Shown one piece after another: positions 1 through 6,499 of a stretch of 20,908 nt of DNA (positions within the stretch are counted from its first letter, which is position 1; each line of letters begins with the position of its first letter). Source of the DNA: a virus; the IMG/VR virus record IMGVR_UViG_3300032011_002262, positions 1 to 20,908 of that record. The stretch is one strand, 5' to 3'. The translations under genes were made by a program, and so were the position numbers. The notes under the pieces are model-generated. The model worked only from the letters and a program-made list of their open reading frames with translations, was not told the origin of the DNA and searched no databases.

Positions 1-72
1 ACAGTCTTTTATAGGTTCAAAGGTTATGATGGTATTATTGGAGATACTGGAGCACCAGATATAGGATGTTAA
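1..72 (+). CDS. C-terminal end of an upstream gene (partial)
   Basis: An open frame runs from the first base to a TAA at 70-72 and encodes the last 23 residues of a protein ending IGDTGAPDIGC. The next gene starts 1 bp after this stop, so the two are probably co-transcribed. The fragment is too short to name. Its glycine-rich ending would suit a structural protein, but that is only a guess. Confidence 0.6.
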   Translation, partial: TVFYRFKGYDGIIGDTGAPDIGC

Positions 73-73
73 T

Positions 74-655
74 ATGGAAGAAATGAAACTTACAGAAGTC
101 ACAGGTACAGAAATAGATACTCCCAAGGAACTAGAACTTATTCCTTTTTATGATGACTTACTAAAAGTTAATCCATCACCTTTTGATTTTGAGAAAGATG
201 ATGCTAAAGATCTAAGGGATAAACTAATTAAAAAGATGTACGACTTGGGAGGTGTTGGATTATCAGCAAACCAAGTAGGTATAGATAAAGCTGTCTTTGT
301 TATTGGTGACGGTAAAGAAGAAGGCTTAGAAAAGATTTTTATTAATCCAGAGGTTGTTGGTGTAGGTGAAGAGAAAGAATCTATGAAAGAAGGTTGTTTA
401 TCTTTTCCTGGCTTATGGCTTATGGTTAGTAGACCCACCCAGGTAGCTATAAAGTATTGGGACGAAGAAGGAGAAGAGTTCGTCGAAACATATCAAGGAG
501 TAACTGCAAGAGTTATCCTACATGAATACGATCACATGATTGGCCAAAACTTTACTATGAGAGTTACCAAATTAAAACTTGATAGGGCGATGAAGGCCCT
601 AGAGAAGAAGGTTAAGAAGTACCAAAGATCACAAGCTAAGGCCAAACAGGCATAA
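74..655 (+). CDS. def: Peptide deformylase
   Basis: Metal-dependent hydrolase that removes the formyl group from the N-terminal methionine of new proteins in the cytoplasm. All three family motifs are present in the 193-aa product: GVGLSANQVG (60-69), EGCLS (106-110, metal ligand Cys108) and HEYDH (150-154, two His ligands and catalytic Glu151). The length is close to that of bacterial enzymes, with a short N-terminal extension and a Lys-rich tail (about 178-193). The ATG at 74 follows the upstream stop by 1 bp; an in-frame ATG at 83 is a possible alternative. Marine T4-like phages are known to carry deformylases, and a role in keeping protein maturation going during infection is inferred. 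The stop codon lies inside a late-promoter-like CATAAATA. Confidence 0.95.
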   Translation: MEEMKLTEVTGTEIDTPKELELIPFYDDLLKVNPSPFDFEKDDAKDLRDKLIKKMYDLGGVGLSANQVGIDKAVFVIGDGKEEGLEKIFINPEVVGVGEEKESMKEGCLSFPGLWLMVSRPTQVAIKYWDEEGEEFVETYQGVTARVILHEYDHMIGQNFTMRVTKLKLDRAMKALEKKVKKYQRSQAKAKQA

Positions 656-658
656 ATA
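651..658 (+). promoter_or_regulatory. T4-type late promoter (CATAAATA)
   Basis: CATAAATA matches the NATAAATA late-promoter element of T4-like marine phages. It overlaps the TAA of the deformylase gene (653-655) and sits 22 bp before the ATG at 680. An AGGAG ribosome-binding site lies at 667-671. It probably drives the gene at 680 and those after it late in infection. Confidence 0.6.
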
Positions 659-679
659 GTATTAATAGGAGAAACACAA

Positions 680-1033
680 ATGGCAGACGACATTTTTGAC
701 TTTGGTTTTACAGCAGTAGACGAACCCGATCAAGGGACACCTGCTCCTGCACAACCCTCCGTTGATCAAGACGCAATCTTAGATAAACTAGCACAGCTAG
801 AAGCTAAGGTATTGAACGCAGATAATTCTGGGATGATTAATGAACACAGAACATTAATAGAATCAGATGTATCCAGCAAACTTCGTGATGTAGAGGATCT
901 TGTCCTCCCTTTACTTTACAATTTACAAAAGAATCCTGAGAAGGAATATATCCATTGGCCAAATAGAACGGCAATCATTGATAAACAAATTGAAAAAATA
1001 AAGGCGGTTACAAGATACTATGAGCGAATCTAA
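680..1033 (+). CDS. Small acidic protein, unknown function
   Basis: A 117-aa protein. The first ~35 residues are rich in Asp, Pro, Gln and Ala and look disordered. Residues ~33-75 look helical and coiled-coil-like. The C-terminal part contains a distinctive HWPNRTAIIDKQIEKI segment that resembles uncharacterised proteins of marine T4-like phages (from memory, not searched). It has a good AGGAG ribosome-binding site and a late-promoter motif upstream. Its last 14 bases overlap the start of the ClpP-like gene, which suggests translational coupling. No enzymatic motif is seen. A helper or scaffold role next to the protease is possible but only inferred. Confidence 0.8.
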   Translation: MADDIFDFGFTAVDEPDQGTPAPAQPSVDQDAILDKLAQLEAKVLNADNSGMINEHRTLIESDVSSKLRDVEDLVLPLLYNLQKNPEKEYIHWPNRTAIIDKQIEKIKAVTRYYERI

Positions 1034-1622
1034 CGGATTAAATAAGAACCAAGCATCAAACGCATATCAAAGACCTGTATCAAATATATTTGATCTTTAT
1101 TTAACAGGTCCTATAGGAGATGCAAAAGATTATCAGGACTGGAATCAAATGATGAGATCAGCTACTGAAAATGATATTGTATATCTACACATTAACTCTG
1201 GTGGTGGAGAGATTTTTACGGCTATACAGTTGATGAGATCTATGCAAGAGACACCAGCATGTGTTGTAGCATCAGTGGAAGGTATGTGCATGTCAGCAGC
1301 TACTTTATTGTTTCTAACAGCAGATATTTGTGAGATATCAGAACATAGTCATTTCATGTTCCATACATACAGTTCAGGTAATTGGGGTAAAGGGAACGAA
1401 CAATTAGCAGGTGTAGTAGCAGACGATAAGTGGGCTAGACATTTGTTTAATGTTACTTACAAAGGTTTCTTAGAACCTAATGAGATTAAGATGATTATAG
1501 ATGGTAAAGACTTTTGGATGAATCCTGTAGAAGTAGAGAAAAGATTAGAAGCAAGAAACAAAAAAATTAAAGGACCAAAAGGAAGTAAAAAAGCTTTACT
1601 TTCTAAACAAAAGAGTTCATAA
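1020..1622 (+). CDS. clpP: ClpP-like serine protease
   Basis: A 200-aa protein of the ClpP/crotonase fold. Motifs can be aligned with ClpP. HINSGGGEIFTAIQLMRSM (57-75) is the strand-helix forming the oxyanion region. Ser92 lies in GMCMSAATLLFLTAD, in the phage/SppA-like SAAT spacing. His115 lies in FMFHTYSSG. Asp164 lies in DGKDFWM, equivalent to the ClpP catalytic Asp before RF. The triad therefore looks intact. Residues 176-200 form a Lys-rich tail not typical of bacterial ClpP. No Clp/Hsp100 unfoldase is nearby, so it either borrows the host ATPase or acts alone. It overlaps the preceding gene by 14 bp; the nearest ribosome-binding site (AAGG, 1001-1004) is rather far away. Virion maturation or host protein turnover are both possible roles. 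Confidence 0.88.
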   Translation: MSESNGLNKNQASNAYQRPVSNIFDLYLTGPIGDAKDYQDWNQMMRSATENDIVYLHINSGGGEIFTAIQLMRSMQETPACVVASVEGMCMSAATLLFLTADICEISEHSHFMFHTYSSGNWGKGNEQLAGVVADDKWARHLFNVTYKGFLEPNEIKMIIDGKDFWMNPVEVEKRLEARNKKIKGPKGSKKALLSKQKSS

Positions 1623-2053
1623 TGCTTAGTACGATGAAATATATAGCAATAATAAGTTTAGTATTTGCATTTGTGTTTGCTCCCAAAGCGCACAGTGCTG
1701 ATACAAGTGATGTAATAGGAGCCTTAATACTAGGAGGTATTTTAGGTTCTGAAATACAAAAAGGAAAAAATAGCAACGGCACAAACACCGTTATTCTTCC
1801 AGGCGGAACAACAATTATAACACCGTCTTATAAAAGTGGAGATGAAGAATGCTATTGGGTCCTGGATAGAAATGGAGACCCAGTATATGCTGCTCCTATT
1901 TGTAATCCCAATCGAGATTATAATAGGTTCAACTGGCGTCCTCAATATAATAAACCTTACGACTCTAAAAGAAGTTACGAAGAAGCTTACCCTTGTGGAA
2001 ACAGATGGGGCTACAAGTGTGGCAAGCTTATCAAACTCTTAAAGGGTCAATAA
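1622..2053 (+). CDS. Small secreted protein with four cysteines
   Basis: A 143-aa protein not recognised as any known family. Residues 1-25 form a clear Sec signal peptide, with hydrophobic core IAIISLVFAFVFA and probable cleavage after AHS or SA at 25/26. A glycine-rich hydrophobic stretch (31-45, IGALILGGILG) follows and could be a membrane-inserting glycine-zipper helix. The remainder is polar and aromatic, rich in Asn, Tyr and Arg, with four cysteines (77, 94, 125, 133) that could make two disulfides in the periplasm. There is no lipobox cysteine. Its ATG overlaps the clpP stop (TAATG) and it ends 12 bp before the TonB-dependent receptor gene. This placement suggests that the two envelope proteins act together. 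Confidence 0.8.
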   Translation: MLSTMKYIAIISLVFAFVFAPKAHSADTSDVIGALILGGILGSEIQKGKNSNGTNTVILPGGTTIITPSYKSGDEECYWVLDRNGDPVYAAPICNPNRDYNRFNWRPQYNKPYDSKRSYEEAYPCGNRWGYKCGKLIKLLKGQ

Positions 2054-2065
2054 CCGAGATACAAC

Positions 2066-3622
2066 ATGGAAGGAAAAATTAAAGCTCTGCTTTTTGCAGG
2101 ACTATTGGCCATTGGCCTTTTGATGAGCGCCGTTGCTAAGGCCTCAGACATTGAAGAAGTAATTGTTATTGGAGCTAACACCACATACGGATATTCAAAT
2201 CCAGAAACAGATTACTCTATTATAGAAGCACTTGATCCTACAAGAACTTATCAGCCAGGTGGCATAGGTGGTTTCGTAGGAGCAACAACACATGGAACAG
2301 ATACTAAGCATACAACTGTTTATAGAAATGGAATTCCTGTTAATGATCCTGGCTCAGGCTGGTATGATTTTGGAACAGAACTTCCTACATTCCAATCACT
2401 AACAACAATATCAGGACCTAATAGTGCCTTGTATGGTTCTTCGTCAATGGCAGGAACAATACTTATGGAGGATAACTTTGACGGCAAAAATCTTTTTATG
2501 AGATTAGGCGATGATATGTATTCAATACAAGGCGGAACAGAATCGTTTCACTTGTCTACATATAAAGGATCTAATGGTTCTGTAAGAACAGATAATACAG
2601 AAGAGGATTGGTTTGAAAATGTAACACTTAAAACCAAGACAGAATACGGCCAATGGAAAATGATTTCAGTTCTACAAGACTACAAATATGATTATGATAA
2701 TTGTTGGTTTGGTTTAGGTGGAAATGAATGTGTTCAAGAAGGATTTAAATCAGATGTTTCTATCAGAGGAGATTGGTTGACTGTAGGTTACTCATTAAAT
2801 GATGTAAAACATAATACAGGATGGGAAGCTAAAAATGAAAGATATTTTATAGATGCTAATAAAGAAGTTATCCCTGGACTAATACTAGGTGCACAGAACA
2901 ACCAGGAAAAATATAATGATGCGTGGGATAATAGAACAGCAGGTTATCTTAACTACAATATTAATGGAAATTATGGAGTAGGTTATAGATTTGAGGAGAA
3001 CGAACACATTTATAGATTAGGTTATGAGTCAGCCGGCTTTAAAATATCTTTTGCTAATAGTTTTAGAAAGCCAAACTTATATGAAAGATATGGTGATGAT
3101 TGGGTCTTTGGTAATCCTAATTTACAACCTGAAAAAGGCAAAGGTATTGAGGCATCTATTAGTGGTATTACATTATGGCATTATGAATTCTCACAAAGCA
3201 TTGATTATAACTTTTCATCTTCATCATATATCAACGCAGGAGGATATGATTCTACAGGTATTAAGTATGCGAAAAATTGGATGTTAGATGAAGGTAACTT
3301 GAATGTGTTTTTAGGATATACAGATTCAGATAGAGTTAGAGTACCTGAACAAAGAATTAGAATAGCTTGGAGTGGTAGTAATACAGATGGTAGATTGGAT
3401 TATAGAATAACCTATATAGGACAATACAACAAAGGTAATGATTTTGACGGAACATCTATTGATGATGTATCTACTTTCAACTTTAACCTGGGATACTACC
3501 TAACACCAAGACATCGCTTAGGCTTTCAAATTAGGGACATTTTGGACAGAGATTTCGAGATTTTACCCGGTTTTGGGGCTGGTGGTAGGGAATTTTCCTT
3601 GTCCTTGGACCTAACTTATTGA
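2066..3622 (+). CDS. TonB-dependent outer-membrane receptor (BtuB-like)
   Basis: A 518-aa outer-membrane active transporter. Residues 1-26 are a signal peptide (AKA cleavage site). EEVIVIGA (30-37) resembles a TonB box. Residues ~50-135 form the plug, with RNGIPVNDP (87-95) and SGPNSALYGSSSMAGTI (116-132), classic TonB-dependent receptor motifs. From about 140 on the sequence is strand-like. FRKPNLYERYG (333-343) and GNPNLQPEKGKG (349-360) match the conserved barrel signature, and the protein ends in an aromatic residue (Tyr518), as outer-membrane barrels do. It is shorter than E. coli BtuB (about 590-615 aa), so outer loops are probably trimmed. It appears intact, with AT-rich codon use like its neighbours. 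The ligand cannot be read from sequence. The ribosome-binding site is weak (GAGA at 2057-2060). Confidence 0.92.
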   Translation: MEGKIKALLFAGLLAIGLLMSAVAKASDIEEVIVIGANTTYGYSNPETDYSIIEALDPTRTYQPGGIGGFVGATTHGTDTKHTTVYRNGIPVNDPGSGWYDFGTELPTFQSLTTISGPNSALYGSSSMAGTILMEDNFDGKNLFMRLGDDMYSIQGGTESFHLSTYKGSNGSVRTDNTEEDWFENVTLKTKTEYGQWKMISVLQDYKYDYDNCWFGLGGNECVQEGFKSDVSIRGDWLTVGYSLNDVKHNTGWEAKNERYFIDANKEVIPGLILGAQNNQEKYNDAWDNRTAGYLNYNINGNYGVGYRFEENEHIYRLGYESAGFKISFANSFRKPNLYERYGDDWVFGNPNLQPEKGKGIEASISGITLWHYEFSQSIDYNFSSSSYINAGGYDSTGIKYAKNWMLDEGNLNVFLGYTDSDRVRVPEQRIRIAWSGSNTDGRLDYRITYIGQYNKGNDFDGTSIDDVSTFNFNLGYYLTPRHRLGFQIRDILDRDFEILPGFGAGGREFSLSLDLTY

Positions 3623-3630
3623 TCTAATAA

Positions 3631-3693
3631 GGAAAAAGATTTCAAAAGATTAGCATAAAGTGCTTGACTCTTGGTTCTTTAGAGTGCATAATA
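3631..3693 (+). repeat. Duplicated promoter block, copy 1
   Basis: This 63-bp block matches 6401-6463 at 57 of 63 positions without gaps. It starts GGAAAAAGATTTCAAAAGAT, an A-tract that could serve as an UP element. It continues through TGCTTGACTCTTGGTTC and ends AGAGTGCATAATA. The two copies lie upstream of the CobT-like and CobS-like genes, so the two are probably co-regulated. Confidence 0.9.
3664..3692 (+). promoter_or_regulatory. Sigma70-type promoter of the CobT-like gene
   Basis: TTGACT (3664-3669), an exact 17-bp spacer and CATAAT (3687-3692) give a near-consensus sigma70 promoter. Transcription should start near 3699, 34 bp before the ATG at 3733. An A-rich tract lies directly upstream. 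This is probably an early promoter read by the host polymerase. Confidence 0.85.
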
Positions 3694-3732
3694 GTATACA
3701 TAATAAAGAAACAAGTAAAAAGTGAGGACTTT

Positions 3733-6288
3733 ATGCCAAATCAAATAGAAGTAAAATCAGTATTAGCCAAGTTATTAGCAACTGAAGACATCAGTGTTGA
3801 GCATGATGCGAAAGCACCAACAGCAGCATTTGATGTTAAAAACAGAAAGCTATATCTTCCAATGTGGAAGGACATGTCTAATGATTTATACGATCTATTT
3901 GTAGGACACGAAGTAGGACATGCACACGAAACTCCAGAAGAAGGATGGCATGGTACAGTTATTAGTAACCCTTCACTTAAATCTTTTCTTAACATTATTG
4001 AAGACGCTAGAATTGAGCGTAAAGTAAAAGAAAGATATCCTGGACTTGTTAAGTCATTCCACAAAGGCTACCAAGAATTATTCGACAAAGACTTTTTTGG
4101 TGTTAAGGGTAGAGACTTAACCAAACTTCCATTTGTAGATAGAGTTAACCTTCATTTTAAAATTGGACATTTACTTGGTCTTAAATTTACAGAAACAGAA
4201 CAGAACTTCCTAGACAGAGTTGCAAATACTGAAACATGGGAAGATGTAGAATTACTTGCTAATGAACTAGCAGATATTTCCAAACAAGAAGCTGAGGATA
4301 GAGCAGACGAACTTGAACCACTTCAACAATTACTAGATGACTTAATGTCTGATATGGATCAAACACAAGAATCAACTCCTGACTGGAACGATTACAAACC
4401 AGAACACATGAAACAAGAAGAGGAAGAGGAAGAAGAAGGCGAGGGAGAAGGCGAAGGTGAAGGCGAGGGAGAAGAAGACCCAAACAAAGATGAGTGGGGC
4501 AACCCTAAGCCAGGAACTCCAGGCGGTTCAAAAGGTGAAGATGAAACCGATGAAGAATACAATGAGCGTCGTGAACAAGAGTGGCAGGAAGAAGAAAAGA
4601 AACGCCAAGAAGAAAGAGAGCGTAGAGCTAAAGAATATCAAGCAGAAGAAAAAGCTCAAGAACTTTACAACGAAGCTTTAAAAGAAAACAAAGAGAAACA
4701 AGAAGAGCTTAAAGAAGCTATTGAAGAAGTTGAAAAGATGCATGGCTTCCTAGACAACGAAGGCCAAAAGTCAATTACAGATGAGGAGTTCAGAAGAAAC
4801 GAATCAGAACTTGTTGATGTAGATGCTAAGCCAATTACTTATGTTAGCCCTCAGAAAATGTTCAAGGCTAAAGATTGGATTGTCCCAATGAACGAACTAT
4901 ATGATTGGGATAACGCAATTGATCTTAAAGAGTTAGATAAAAACTCAGACGATTATTACTATGATGAGAAAGAAGTTCCTAACTCAGAACTTAAAGGCAT
5001 AGCTTCTAAGTTATATGCTAAGTTCCTTAAAGATACTGCTCCAGTAGTAGCATCCATGGCTCAACAGTTTGAACTTAAAAAAGCAGCAGCTGCCAACAAG
5101 AAGGCTAGAGAATCTAAGTCAGGTGATCTTAATGAGGACAAGCTTTGGGCTTACAAATTGACTGAAGACTTATTCCAAAAGAACATGATTATTCCTAACG
5201 GTAAGAACCATGGTATCATAATGTATGTTGACTTATCAGGTAGCATGCACAGACAAATGGAAGGTACTTTAGAACAGATGATGAATATGGCAATGTTCTG
5301 CAGAAAGGTTAACATTCCATTTGATGTATATGGTTTTTCAAACAATCGTCCATATGATTACGATACAAAAGAGTCTACTAGTCCTTGGAGTGAAAATTCG
5401 GACATGAACAAGACAGCAATTAAGAACACACCAGACGGTGAGATTTTAGTTACTGATTCAAGCTTTGCACTTGTTCATATGCTAAGCTCAACATGTAAGA
5501 AAACAGAATTCATCAACGCAATTTCATACTTATTACTTATGAAAATAGGTTATGGTAGAGGTAGATATTACAATGATGTTGCTAATTCTGAGAACCCATA
5601 CTTTGGTTACATCACTAACGAATACTTTAGACTAGGTGGTACACCACTTAATTCAGCAGTAATCATGGCAACTGAAGTGGCAAAAGATTTCCAAAAGAAA
5701 TATAATGTAGAATTACTTACAACAATTTTCTTAACAGATGGTGGTGCTACAGATTCAGTTACTTTCAGAAGAACAGAAAGAGATATGGAAGACAGAGTAG
5801 GTACAGAATCCGTTTACTCAGACCAAATTGCCGTTAAAGATGGTGCAGTGGTAACTAGACTTCCACAGAAAGATGGTTACTCCAGAAGAGATGGTGTTAC
5901 TACACAGACACTCTTAGAACATTACAAAAGAGTAACTGGTTCTACACTAATCAACTTCCACATTGTTGACGGTAAAAGAGAAGCATTCCACACAGAACAT
6001 CAAGCAGATGCTTGGATGGACGGTGAGGCAGAATACTACATGTCCAGCTCATGGATTGAGAATGTATGGAAGGATGTACTTGCCAAGAAGTTTGCAGTTA
6101 CTACTCCAGCATTTGGATATGACGCTAGGTTCTTACTTAAAGGTAGAGATGATCTTAAGATTGAACATAAAGAGTTAGATGTGAAGTCCAATAAGAAAGG
6201 TGACTTACTTAGAGGGTTCAGAAACTTCAACAAAAACAAGAAGACTTCTAGAACATTCCTTAACCAAATAATAGACTTAGTGGCATAG
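3733..6288 (+). CDS. CobT-like protein with HExxH and VWA domains
   Basis: An 851-aa protein. The N-terminal part has a zinc-protease-like HEVGH (59-63), followed by NIIEDARIER (87-96), a Glu/Asp motif that accompanies HExxH in this phage family. A low-complexity Glu/Gly tract (about 229-250) and a long charged coiled-coil-like region (about 265-355) follow. A C-terminal von Willebrand A domain shows a full MIDAS site: DLSGS (500-504), Thr637 in GGTPLNS and Asp669 in TDGG. VWA proteins of this sort pair with MoxR/CobS AAA+ ATPases, and one such ATPase is the next gene. An ATPase-driven chelatase, remodelling or protease complex is inferred. The ATG at 3733 is chosen because it has GAGG at 3724-3727 and lies downstream of the promoter; a longer reading from TTG 3664 would begin inside the -35 box. 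Confidence 0.85.
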   Translation: MPNQIEVKSVLAKLLATEDISVEHDAKAPTAAFDVKNRKLYLPMWKDMSNDLYDLFVGHEVGHAHETPEEGWHGTVISNPSLKSFLNIIEDARIERKVKERYPGLVKSFHKGYQELFDKDFFGVKGRDLTKLPFVDRVNLHFKIGHLLGLKFTETEQNFLDRVANTETWEDVELLANELADISKQEAEDRADELEPLQQLLDDLMSDMDQTQESTPDWNDYKPEHMKQEEEEEEEGEGEGEGEGEGEEDPNKDEWGNPKPGTPGGSKGEDETDEEYNERREQEWQEEEKKRQEERERRAKEYQAEEKAQELYNEALKENKEKQEELKEAIEEVEKMHGFLDNEGQKSITDEEFRRNESELVDVDAKPITYVSPQKMFKAKDWIVPMNELYDWDNAIDLKELDKNSDDYYYDEKEVPNSELKGIASKLYAKFLKDTAPVVASMAQQFELKKAAAANKKARESKSGDLNEDKLWAYKLTEDLFQKNMIIPNGKNHGIIMYVDLSGSMHRQMEGTLEQMMNMAMFCRKVNIPFDVYGFSNNRPYDYDTKESTSPWSENSDMNKTAIKNTPDGEILVTDSSFALVHMLSSTCKKTEFINAISYLLLMKIGYGRGRYYNDVANSENPYFGYITNEYFRLGGTPLNSAVIMATEVAKDFQKKYNVELLTTIFLTDGGATDSVTFRRTERDMEDRVGTESVYSDQIAVKDGAVVTRLPQKDGYSRRDGVTTQTLLEHYKRVTGSTLINFHIVDGKREAFHTEHQADAWMDGEAEYYMSSSWIENVWKDVLAKKFAVTTPAFGYDARFLLKGRDDLKIEHKELDVKSNKKGDLLRGFRNFNKNKKTSRTFLNQIIDLVA

Positions 6289-6313
6289 ATGATAAGACTA
6301 ACCAAAAACGACC

Positions 6314-6402
6314 CTACTAGCACCCCTCTAAGGGGAGAAGTAGACCTAGGTAATACACTAGGTACCCTGGATTTAGCCCCTGCCATAGCCCCTTATAGAG
6401 GG
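6314..6402 (+). other. Hairpin-rich intergenic stretch
   Basis: Three inverted repeats follow each other in the 211-bp gap between the CobT-like and CobS-like genes. The first is a two-part stem: CTACT/AGTAG (6314-6318 with 6339-6343) enclosing CCCCT/AGGGG (6323-6327 with 6331-6335). The second is ACCTAG/CTAGGT (6344-6349 with 6358-6363). The third is the short CCCT/AGGG (6390-6393 with 6399-6402). No T-run follows, so this is not a standard intrinsic terminator. It may be an mRNA-processing, attenuation or stability element at the end of the CobT-like transcript. Confidence 0.5.
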
Positions 6403-6463
6403 AAAAAGATTTCAAAAGATTTACATAAAATGCTTGACTCTTGGTTCGCCAGAGTGCATAATA
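6401..6463 (+). repeat. Duplicated promoter block, copy 2
   Basis: Second copy of the 63-bp block at 3631-3693. It differs at six positions: three in the middle of the A-rich part and three (GCC versus TTT) inside the -35/-10 spacer. Both promoter hexamers are unchanged. Confidence 0.9.
6434..6462 (+). promoter_or_regulatory. Sigma70-type promoter of the CobS-like gene
   Basis: TTGACT (6434-6439), a 17-bp spacer and CATAAT (6457-6462), with the same AGAGTG just before the -10 as in the promoters at 3664 and 16305. The predicted start near 6469 leaves a leader of about 30 bp before ATG 6500, which includes GTGAGG at 6485-6490. Confidence 0.85.
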
Positions 6464-6499
6464 CATGTATATTAAATAATAAAAGTGAGGACTTATAAT

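Noticed and set aside
3658-3692. T4 middle promoter with a MotA box (TGCTTGA)
   Set aside because: TGCTTGA resembles a MotA box, but it lies 19 bp before the -10 instead of about 12, and the same bases make a good -35 for sigma70.
3664-3732. N-terminal extension of the CobT-like protein from a TTG at 3664
   Set aside because: The TTG is part of the -35 hexamer of a strong promoter, so it would lie upstream of the transcript start. The ATG at 3733 has a proper ribosome-binding site.
6300-6400. tRNA gene
   Set aside because: Stems are present but there is no T-loop GTTC-A pattern, no CCA-compatible acceptor stem and no anticodon arm of proper size.
6289-6498. A 69-codon open frame directly after the CobT-like stop
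   Set aside because: It has no ribosome-binding site, runs through the hairpins and through the -35 and -10 of a duplicated promoter, and its protein shows no recognisable pattern. Treated as chance.
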